Shown piece after piece: positions 56,718 through 64,000 of a stretch of DNA of 64,000 bases; position 1 is the stretch's first letter, and every line of letters starts with the position of its first letter. Under the pieces are notes generated by a model. It made no database searches, had not been told where the DNA came from, and was given only the letters and a program-made list of their open reading frames with translations. Source of the stretch: Acidovorax sp. sic0104 (GTDB taxonomy: Bacteria; Pseudomonadota; Gammaproteobacteria; Burkholderiales; Burkholderiaceae_C); NCBI RefSeq assembly GCF_019219095.1, contig NZ_JAHUWH010000001.1, forward strand, positions 620,001 to 684,000, given 5' to 3'. The position numbers were made by a program, and so were the translations under genes.

Positions 56718-57691
56718 CCTTCGGTGCCCGCAATGTCGAGCGCGCGCGATGCGCCGTACAACGCGGGCGTGGCAGTCGGGTCGATGATCCAGCAGGGGAT
56801 GTCTGCCAGATACGACTTGAAGCGACCCTTCGCCTCGAACCGCGCGCGGAATGAGGATTGGTCGAACCACTCGCCCAGGCGCGGCACCATGCCACCGCCC
56901 AGATAGACACCGCCACGTGCGCCCAGCGTCAGAGCGAGGTTGCCGGCCACGCTGCCCAGGAAGCCGCAGAACAAGTCCAGCGCCTCCAGCGCCAGCGGGT
57001 CCTGGGACTGCAGCGCCAGTTCGGTCACCTGCGCGGCGGAGCTGACCTCCTTGCCACCGCGCTGCGCAAGCCGGCGCACCGCGTGGTACAGATCCACCAG
57101 GCCAGCGCCACACACGGCGCGTTCGGCGGACACGTGGCCGTAGCGCTCTTGCAGAATAGCCAGCACGTCGAATTCCCGCTGGGTCTGCGCGGCCAGGGTG
57201 ACGTGGCCGCCCTCGCCCGACAGCGGCACACCCGCGCTGGAACCGGGCGGGAACACCAGGCCCGACACACCGAGCCCTGTGCCCGGCCCGACGAGTGCGA
57301 TGGCGCTGCCCGGCACTGCAGCGCCGCCGCCTACCTGGCGCAGCAGGTCGGGCGTGAGCAGCGGCAGCGCGAGCGCGAGCGCCGTGAAATCGTTGATAAC
57401 CACCAGCCGCTTGAAGCCGAAGGCATCGCGCACCGCGCGCTGCGAGAAGCTCCAGCTGTGGTTGGTCATGCGGATGGCGTCGCCCGTCACCGGATTGGCG
57501 ATGCCGAACGCGGCCTCGTGCGGCGTGGACACGCCGACTTCCTTCAGGTACGCCGCCAGGGCGGCATCGACGGTGGGGAACTGCGCGCAGGGCAGCACGC
57601 GGGTGTCGTTGAGCGGACCGGTGGGCGAATCCTGCCAGGCCAGACGGATGTTGGTGCCGCCGATGTCGGCAAGAAGGCGCAGTGGGTACAT
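56714..57691 (-). CDS. glk: Glucokinase
   Basis: A 325-residue ATP-dependent hexokinase of the bacterial Glk family. LLADIGGTNIRLAWQD is the phosphate-binding start; VVINDFTALALALPLL holds the catalytic aspartate; ALVGPGTGLGVSGLVF binds ATP; PLSGEGGHVTLA carries the glucose-contacting residues. It phosphorylates glucose brought in by the upstream ABC transporter, supplying zwf and pgi. It is followed by the coupled VOC gene and preceded by the transporter ATPase, 369 bp away. Confidence 0.93.
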   Translation of the reverse strand: MYPLRLLADIGGTNIRLAWQDSPTGPLNDTRVLPCAQFPTVDAALAAYLKEVGVSTPHEAAFGIANPVTGDAIRMTNHSWSFSQRAVRDAFGFKRLVVINDFTALALALPLLTPDLLRQVGGGAAVPGSAIALVGPGTGLGVSGLVFPPGSSAGVPLSGEGGHVTLAAQTQREFDVLAILQERYGHVSAERAVCGAGLVDLYHAVRRLAQRGGKEVSSAAQVTELALQSQDPLALEALDLFCGFLGSVAGNLALTLGARGGVYLGGGMVPRLGEWFDQSSFRARFEAKGRFKSYLADIPCWIIDPTATPALYGASRALDIAGTEG

Positions 57692-58060
57692 GGGTTTTGA
57701 AGAATATGGTTCAGCTATGAAAAAAGTAGCTGCCTGCGCTTGATGGACAAGCGGTGAAGCCTGTTTTTAACCGAAATCCAGAGCGCGTGAAAGGCCAAAG
57801 CCCCGCCCGAAACAACTGAAGCTATTTGGATGCAGACCTGTTCATGCCAACGAACATGCCAGGAACAGGAACGCCCTGCGAACCTGGCAAGTGCGCCCAG
57901 GAAGGCCAGGGAGGCCAGGGAGCCCGGTCTGCCACGTCCGTCCACTGAAGGGTTCCCTTCGCTGCGCTGAAAGCACCGGCAGCAAGCCTGCTGATGGGCA
58001 GGCTGGTCCCCAGAGTTCTTGGCCTGCCGGCACACGGCGCGGTGTGCCGCCGGCGGGACG
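57692..58060. other. 369-bp interval between transporter ATPase and glk
   Basis: No gene fits. It contains repeat copy 4 (57726-57770) and several short self-complementary stretches such as CAGCAAGCCTGCTGATGGGC. It may hold the promoter for glk. Confidence 0.55.
57726..57770. repeat. Intergenic hairpin repeat, copy 4 of 4
   Basis: GTAGCTGCCTGCGCTT, spacer GATGGAC, then AAGCGGTGAAGCCTG and a T run. Lies upstream of glk. Confidence 0.55.
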
Positions 58061-59128
<1,068 letters not shown>

Positions 59129-59145
59129 GATCTCTGCTTACCTTC

Positions 59146-60015
59146 TTAACCTTTGACGGCGCCGGCAGTGAGCCCGCGCACAAAAAACTTACCGGCCAGC
59201 ACATAGATCACCATCGTGGGCAGACCCGCGATGATGGCGGCCGCCATGTCCACGTTGTAGGCCTTCACGCTGGAGCTGGTGTTGGCCAGGTTGTTCAACC
59301 CCACCGTCACCGGCTTGGAGTCGGTGCCCGAGAACACCACGCCGAACAGGAAGTCGTTCCAGATGTTGGTGAACTGCCAGATCAGCGTGACCATCACGAT
59401 GGGCGTGGACAGCGGCAGCACGATGCGCCAGAAGATCTGGAAGAAGCTCGCCCCGTCCATGCGCGCCGCATTCACCAGCTCCTTGGGTATGGCCGCGTAG
59501 TAGTTGCGAAAGAACAGCGTGGTGCCCGCCAGCCCCGCCAGGCAATGCACCATCACCAAGCCGGTGATGGAACTGGACAGCCCCAGCCAGCCCAGCACCT
59601 GGCTCATGGGCAGCAGTACCACCTGGAAGGGCATGAACACGCCGAACAGCAGCAGGCCGAACAGCGTGTCGCTGCCGCGGAACTTCCACAGGCTGAGCAC
59701 GTAGCCGTTGAGCGCGCCCCACACGGTCGATATCAACACCGCCGGCACGGCCATCGCCACCGAGTTCATGAAGAACGGGCGCAGTCCGTTGCAGTCCACA
59801 CCCGTGCATGCGCTGGACCATGCCGTGCCCCAGGCCGACCAGTTCAGCGCGGCGGGCAATGCCAGCAACGAGGTGCTACGGATTTCTTCGGCATCCTTGA
59901 AGGACGTGACCAGCATCGCGTACAACGGCAGTAGAAAGAAGGCGGTGGCCAGCGCCAGCACCGCGTAGACCAGCAATCGGCCCACGGAGGGGAACAGGGA
60001 GGGCTTAGCGGTCAT
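59146..60015 (-). CDS. Sugar ABC transporter permease (MalG/GtsC-like)
   Basis: A 289-residue inner-membrane protein with six predicted helices. FFLPLYAMLVTSFKDAEEIR is the typical N-terminus. The EAA loop is visible at IPKELVNAARMDGASFFQIF near residue 180. It ends FFVRGLTAGAVKG, the CUT1 C-terminus. It overlaps the upstream permease gene by 11 bp and pairs with it. Confidence 0.92.
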   Translation of the reverse strand: MTAKPSLFPSVGRLLVYAVLALATAFFLLPLYAMLVTSFKDAEEIRSTSLLALPAALNWSAWGTAWSSACTGVDCNGLRPFFMNSVAMAVPAVLISTVWGALNGYVLSLWKFRGSDTLFGLLLFGVFMPFQVVLLPMSQVLGWLGLSSSITGLVMVHCLAGLAGTTLFFRNYYAAIPKELVNAARMDGASFFQIFWRIVLPLSTPIVMVTLIWQFTNIWNDFLFGVVFSGTDSKPVTVGLNNLANTSSSVKAYNVDMAAAIIAGLPTMVIYVLAGKFFVRGLTAGAVKG

Positions 60016-60889
60016 GGGGCTTGGTCCGCAGTTCGCTGTAGAGATAGGGGATGACCAGGGCCGCCACAGTGGCCAGCATCATGGTGGCGCTGGCAGCGCC
60101 CAGGCCGATCTGGCCACGCGAGAACGACATGGTGTACATGAAGGTTGCAGGCACATCGGTGGCAAAGCCCGGCCCGCCGGCCGTGAGCGCCATCACCAGG
60201 TCGAAGCTCTTGATCGCAAGGTGCGACAGCACCATGAGGGTGGAGAAGAACACTGGGCGCAGTGCGGGCAGCACGATGCGCCAGTAGATGCGCGGCAATG
60301 AGGCGCCGTCCACCTGCGCCGCCTTGATGATGCTGTCGTCGATGCCGCGCAGGCCCGCCAGGAACAGCGCCATGGCAAAACCCGCGCTCTGCCAGATGCC
60401 CGCGATCACCACACAATAGATGGCCATGTCGGTATCGACCAGCCAGCCGAATTCGAAGTTCGGAAAGCCCCAGTCACGCACCACCTTCTCGAGGCCCAGC
60501 CCCGGATTCAGCAGCCACTTCCAGGCCGTGCCCGTCACCACGAAAGACAGCGCCATGGGATAGAGGTAAATGGTGCGCAGCGCGCCTTCGGCGCGGATCT
60601 TCTGGTCCAGCAGGACGGCCAGCACCACTCCGATGGCGAGCGACCCGCCCACATAACCCACGCCGAAGATGCCCAGGTTCTTGAGGGCCACCCACCAGCG
60701 GTCCAGCTCCCACAGGCGCTCATATTGCGCCAGGCCCGCCCATTCGTAGTTGGGCAGCATGCGTGAGACGGTCAGGCTCAACACGCCGTTCCACAACATC
60801 AGGCCGTAGATGAATGCAAAGCCCAGCACGAAAGCCGGGGTGACGACCAGCTTGGGTAGCCAGGTCTCGAAGGAATTCTTGGTCATCAC
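60005..60889 (-). CDS. Sugar ABC transporter permease (MalF/GtsB-like)
   Basis: A 294-residue permease. WLPKLVVTPAFVLGFAFIYG opens helix 1, and IIKAAQVDGASLPRIYWRIV is the EAA loop near residue 200. Its 3' end overlaps the next permease. It is 269 bp downstream of the porin gene with an intrinsic terminator in between, so it may be expressed from read-through or a separate promoter. Confidence 0.92.
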   Translation of the reverse strand: MMTKNSFETWLPKLVVTPAFVLGFAFIYGLMLWNGVLSLTVSRMLPNYEWAGLAQYERLWELDRWWVALKNLGIFGVGYVGGSLAIGVVLAVLLDQKIRAEGALRTIYLYPMALSFVVTGTAWKWLLNPGLGLEKVVRDWGFPNFEFGWLVDTDMAIYCVVIAGIWQSAGFAMALFLAGLRGIDDSIIKAAQVDGASLPRIYWRIVLPALRPVFFSTLMVLSHLAIKSFDLVMALTAGGPGFATDVPATFMYTMSFSRGQIGLGAASATMMLATVAALVIPYLYSELRTKPHDR

Positions 60890-61005
60890 CCGGCAACCTC
60901 CAGGTGGCGACGGCAGTCCGGGGTGGGAAGAAACCCGTGCAGCGGCAAACCATAGGAATCGTGTCTCATGGTGTGCGGAAAAATTTGGGCATGTGCCTGC
61001 ATAAG

Positions 61006-61038
61006 AAAAAAAGGGGGGACACGCACGGAGCGCCCCCC
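61006..61038 (-). terminator. Terminator between porin and permease genes
   Basis: On the minus strand GGGGGG (61038-61033), a 14-base loop and CCCCCC (61018-61013) are followed by seven T (61012-61006). It lies inside the transport gene set and probably keeps the binding protein and porin at higher levels than the permeases. The rest of 60890-61158 holds no gene. Confidence 0.7.
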
Positions 61039-61158
61039 AAACTGAACAAAGTAACCTCTGACTAACTCGCTAACTTACTCACTCACCTCACTACCCCACG
61101 TCCTAGGCCTGGGGCCAGATGCGGGCGCATCAGGCCCTGGGCCTCGACGTGGAATTGC

Positions 61159-62346
61159 TTACCACCAGACTTCGTACTGCACGCCCACCAGCGTGCGCGA
61201 GGTCTTGCCGCCCGCGCCGAATGTGGCTGCGTTCGCCACGGCAGCGGCCTGGTTCCAGTTGGCCTTGGTCACGTAAAGGCGCAGCTCTGGGCGCGACCAG
61301 AAGTCTTCCGACAGCGCCAGGGCACCGGCCAGCGTGACCTTGGACAGGCGCTGGTCAGGACCGGCGCCCTTGCGGGTCGTGGTCGACAACTCGGCCAGCA
61401 TCTTGAAGTTCTGTGTGAAGGCATACGAGCCACGGCCGCCCAGCGAGAAGTCCTTGGTCTCCACGCCAGTCAGGTCGGCCTTGTTGGTCTGGTAGCCAAT
61501 CAGGGCCTGGCCGCCGAAGGGGCCGCTCTGCCAGTTGATGGAGTCGGCAATCCGCGTGGAGCGGCGGCCGGCACGGGTGCCGTCGATGGCTTCGAATTCA
61601 CCATCGATGCGGGCATGGCCGCGCGAGGTCTGCAGGTACAGCGTGTTGCTGATGCTTGGCAGCAGGAATTCCTTTTGCGTGTGCATCAGCGAGACACCGG
61701 AACCTGAGCCGCCGCCGACCTGGTTCTTGCCGCCCACCGCCGTCAGCAACACGCGCAGCTTGCCGCCGGGGTTGGTGTTGATCTCGGACAGGTCGGCGTT
61801 GATACGGTGCGCCTTCACGTCGTTGGGCAGGTTGCCGTCGAACTTGTCGCCCGAGAAAACGCCCACGCCCAGCTTCATGCCACCGATAGGCACGTCAGTC
61901 ACGCCGGCGCCGATGTTGTCACCGTAGTTGAGCAGGAAGTAGTCGACGATGTGCACGTCCTGGATACGCAGGCGGCGCTGGCCAGCCCAGAATTTCGCTT
62001 CGGGCGAGAACGAGAAACCGCTCATTTCCACGAAAGCCTGCTCGGTGCTGATGTCGCCGCTGCCCCACTTGGCGGGCATGTAGTTGACCTTCCACTTGAT
62101 TCCGTTGGTCTCGAAGCCCTTGGCGAAGTTGACTTCGATACCGTTGTCGCCCTCGTTGCCCAGACGGTACTTCTGGAGTTCGCCGCCCAGCGTCAGATTG
62201 CCCTTGACGCCGTCGGAGTGGTTGAACACCGGGCCGCCCCGGGAGTAACCGTTGAACTCGAAGCCGGCAACATCCATTGCCAGGGCGCTACTCGTCGCGC
62301 ATGCGGCGGCCAAAGCCACCGCCGTGAGGCGGTTTCTTTTCATCAT
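61159..62346 (-). CDS. Maltoporin-like (LamB-family) sugar porin
   Basis: A 395-residue outer-membrane channel. A signal peptide (LTAVALAAACATSSALA) precedes MDVAGFEFNGYSRGGPVF. Later segments (YRLGNEGDNGIEVNFAKGFE, FWAGQRRLRIQDVHIVDYF) are LamB landmarks, and it ends VGVQYEVWW with a terminal aromatic. It lies directly after the binding-protein gene (32 bp), so both are co-transcribed, and would admit glucose or oligosaccharides to the periplasm. Confidence 0.88.
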   Translation of the reverse strand: MMKRNRLTAVALAAACATSSALAMDVAGFEFNGYSRGGPVFNHSDGVKGNLTLGGELQKYRLGNEGDNGIEVNFAKGFETNGIKWKVNYMPAKWGSGDISTEQAFVEMSGFSFSPEAKFWAGQRRLRIQDVHIVDYFLLNYGDNIGAGVTDVPIGGMKLGVGVFSGDKFDGNLPNDVKAHRINADLSEINTNPGGKLRVLLTAVGGKNQVGGGSGSGVSLMHTQKEFLLPSISNTLYLQTSRGHARIDGEFEAIDGTRAGRRSTRIADSINWQSGPFGGQALIGYQTNKADLTGVETKDFSLGGRGSYAFTQNFKMLAELSTTTRKGAGPDQRLSKVTLAGALALSEDFWSRPELRLYVTKANWNQAAAVANAATFGAGGKTSRTLVGVQYEVWW

Positions 62347-62378
62347 GATGGGATCCCTCTAGTGGTGGTTTACTTGGG

Positions 62379-63629
62379 TTACTTGGTCTTGGCGGCAGCC
62401 GCGATCTTCTTCACCGCGTCGGCGACGCTCACCTTGTCGTCGTTCCAGAACTGGCTGACGACGTCCTTGATGGCGCCTTCGATAGCGGGTGCGATCGCCA
62501 TGCCGTGCGCTACGCTGGGCAGCAGGCTGCCGCTCTTGGCGGTATCGACGAAATCCTTGGCGGATGCCTTGGCACAGTCGTCGAACTTGTCCATCTTCTG
62601 TCCGGCGCGCACCGGGATGGACCCCTTGTTCAGATTGAACACTTCCTGGAACTCAGGGCTCATGATGGAGCTTGCCAGGTCGCTCTGCGCCTTCTGGGCG
62701 GCGGCGTCCTTGAGCTTGAAAAGGATGAAGGAGTCCACATTGAAGGTGTAGGCCGTGGTCGTGCCCGGTGCTGCAGCGCACATGAAGTCCTTGCCAGGCA
62801 CCTTGTTGGCTGCCAGGAACTCGCCCTTGGCCCAGTCGCCCATCAGTTGGAAGCCGGCCTTGCCCTGGATCAGCATGGCCGTGGCCAGGTTCCAGTCGCG
62901 GCCGGGGGCGCCGGCGTCGGTGTACGATTTGATGCGGCGGAAGGTCTCGAGCGACTTCTTCATCGTATCGCTGTTGATGGCCTTGTCGTCGAGCTTGACG
63001 AGGGCGTCCTGGTAGAACTTGGCGCCACCGACACCCAGCACGACCGATTCGAACGTGGTGAAGTCCTGCCAGTTCTGGCCGCCATGGGCCACGGGCACCA
63101 GGCCTGCGGCCTTGAGCTTGTCTGCCGCGGCAAAGAACTCATCCCAGGTCTTGGGCATGGCGGCCACGCCAGCCTTCTTCAAGGCCTCGGAGCTGCCCCA
63201 CATCCAGTTGACGCGGTGCACATTGACGGGGGCGGCCACGTAGGCGCCCTTGTACTTCATGACGTCGGCCACGACCTTGGGCAGCAGTTCGTCCCACTTC
63301 TCGGCCTTGGCCAGTGCGTCCATGTTGGCCAGCACGCCTTCGGACGCCCACTCCTGGATGGCGGGACCCTTGGTCTGTGCGGCAGACGGCGGGTTGCCCG
63401 AGATCACGCGGCTCTTGAGCACGGTCATGGCGCTGTCGCCACCGCCACCGGCCACGGCAAAGTCGCGCCACGTGTGGCCCTTGGCCTGCATGATTTTCTT
63501 GAGTTCGGCGACCGACTTGGCCTCGCCACCCGAAGTCCAGTAGTGCAGAACCTCGACCTCCCCTGCGCTGGCGGACACCGCAGCCGCCAGGCCCACCGCC
63601 ACTGCGGCAATCTTCGTCATCTTCCACAT
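62379..63629 (-). CDS. Sugar ABC transporter binding protein (GtsA-like, glucose/mannose)
   Basis: A 416-residue periplasmic protein. The signal peptide is MTKIAAVAVGLAAAVSASAG, followed by EVEVLHYWTSGGEAKSVAEL, the usual start of glucose/mannose-binding GtsA-type proteins. Landmarks AVAGGGGDSAMTVLKSRVIS and MGDWAKGEFLAA also fit. The start at 63629 was chosen because an upstream in-frame extension lacks a signal sequence. It is the first gene of the transporter set, with a HexR-like box 64 bp upstream. Glucose is the likely ligand, given glk, zwf and edd nearby. Confidence 0.88.
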   Translation of the reverse strand: MWKMTKIAAVAVGLAAAVSASAGEVEVLHYWTSGGEAKSVAELKKIMQAKGHTWRDFAVAGGGGDSAMTVLKSRVISGNPPSAAQTKGPAIQEWASEGVLANMDALAKAEKWDELLPKVVADVMKYKGAYVAAPVNVHRVNWMWGSSEALKKAGVAAMPKTWDEFFAAADKLKAAGLVPVAHGGQNWQDFTTFESVVLGVGGAKFYQDALVKLDDKAINSDTMKKSLETFRRIKSYTDAGAPGRDWNLATAMLIQGKAGFQLMGDWAKGEFLAANKVPGKDFMCAAAPGTTTAYTFNVDSFILFKLKDAAAQKAQSDLASSIMSPEFQEVFNLNKGSIPVRAGQKMDKFDDCAKASAKDFVDTAKSGSLLPSVAHGMAIAPAIEGAIKDVVSQFWNDDKVSVADAVKKIAAAAKTK

Positions 63630-63692
63630 ACCCTTGTCTCCTCGATGTTTGAATCCGTTTACGCGCCACATACGGTGACATTCAGCGCAGTC

Positions 63693-63707
63693 GGTACTTT
63701 AATTACA
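63693..63707. promoter_or_regulatory. HexR-like box before the sugar-binding protein gene
   Basis: The minus strand reads TGTAATTAAAGTACC, matching TGTARTWWWAYTACA except at one internal and the last base. A second AT-rich palindrome, ATTACGTAAT, lies nearby at 63777-63786. Both sit in the 236-bp divergent region between the binding-protein gene and a response-regulator gene. Confidence 0.5.
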
Positions 63708-63865
63708 ATAATTAATGAGAATATCAGGACTTTCCCGGGTTGTTGGCGCGATGGCAGTCCTGTAGCCCCGTTATCGAATTACGTAATCGCTCCCGGGGAT
63801 CCAGCAGCCCGACGGCAAAGCCCCGTGACCGCGCGCTGCAGGTCGCTTTGCTATGCTCACGGACC

Positions 63866-64000
63866 ATGCCCACCCTCCTGATCGTTGAAGACGATGCGCT
63901 GTTGCTCGATGCCCTCACCGGGCAGCTCAAACAGCTTGAATACGACGTCTGCACTGCGTGCAGTGTGGACCAGGCCAAGGCACTTTTGCAGACACAGGCG
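63866..64000 (+). CDS. Response regulator, receiver domain (3' end cut by window edge)
   Basis: The 45 codons present read MPTLLIVEDDALLLDALTGQ and onward, the first strand and helix of a receiver domain with the acidic pocket (Glu8-Asp9-Asp10). The phosphorylated aspartate and any output domain lie outside the window. It diverges from the sugar-uptake genes; in Pseudomonas a two-component system (GltR) controls the equivalent genes, so a similar role is possible but not shown. Confidence 0.8.
   Translation, partial: MPTLLIVEDDALLLDALTGQLKQLEYDVCTACSVDQAKALLQTQA

Overview
The window looks like chromosomal DNA from a high-GC betaproteobacterium of the family Comamonadaceae, most likely Acidovorax or a close relative. 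This is inference from gene content, strong G/C third-position bias, a betaproteobacterial type of anti-Shine-Dalgarno small RNA, and intergenic repeats of the kind I associate with that group. No rRNA, tRNA or CRISPR array was seen.

Layout. (1) 1-7.4 kb: reductive pyrimidine catabolism (preT-preA, with a divergent RutR-like regulator and two tandem operators), a LysR regulator, argC, a small multidrug-resistance pump and a pentapeptide-repeat protein. (2) 7.0-17.0 kb: a RidA protein facing a long dipeptide-type ABC operon that ends in a D-serine-deaminase-like enzyme, an RpiR regulator and an N-acyl-D-amino-acid deacylase. This looks like a route for D-amino-acid-containing peptides or N-acyl-D-amino acids. 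Two matching operators lie in the divergent promoter. (3) 17.1-19.8 kb: a candidate anti-Shine-Dalgarno small RNA and ligD. (4) 19.8-30.8 kb: a complete salicylate-to-gentisate-to-central-metabolism module (four-component salicylate 5-hydroxylase, gentisate dioxygenase, maleylpyruvate isomerase, fumarylpyruvate hydrolase, transporter, two LysR regulators), bracketed by ~0.6-kb direct repeats that each carry a DUF4148-type small exported protein.

(5) 31.0-41.7 kb: a lower-GC accessory island between 14-bp inverted repeats with a possible GCGT target duplication. It holds an orphan JetD-like gene whose upstream partners seem to have been replaced by an IS21 fragment (istA tail plus intact istB), a ParS/MbcA-like protein with a HAD-like protein, and a compact cluster: an N6-adenine methyltransferase, an ORC/CDC6-like ATPase with a zinc ribbon, a HEPN-motif protein, and a convergent gene with a PD-(D/E)xK motif preceded by a broken HEPN-like gene. 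This cluster is the best candidate for an undescribed defence or restriction system.

(6) 41.8-44.1 kb: groESL with a perfect CIRCE element and an overlapping promoter; the island ends only about 36 bp upstream of that promoter. (7) 44.2-64 kb: a decayed histidine-kinase fragment, a TonB-dependent siderophore receptor, then a sugar regulon: edd-eda, gluconolactonase, an AGE-family epimerase, pgi, zwf, glk, and a glucose/mannose-type ABC transporter with a LamB-like porin. HexR-like boxes (TGTAAY-N3-ATTACA type) recur upstream of edd/gnl, pgi/zwf and the sugar-binding protein, suggesting one regulon for uptake and the Entner-Doudoroff pathway. A two-gene toxin-antitoxin candidate (Phd-like plus DUF6036-like nucleotidyltransferase), with a perfect 16-bp-arm palindrome over its promoter, sits between zwf and glk. 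A response regulator runs off the right edge.
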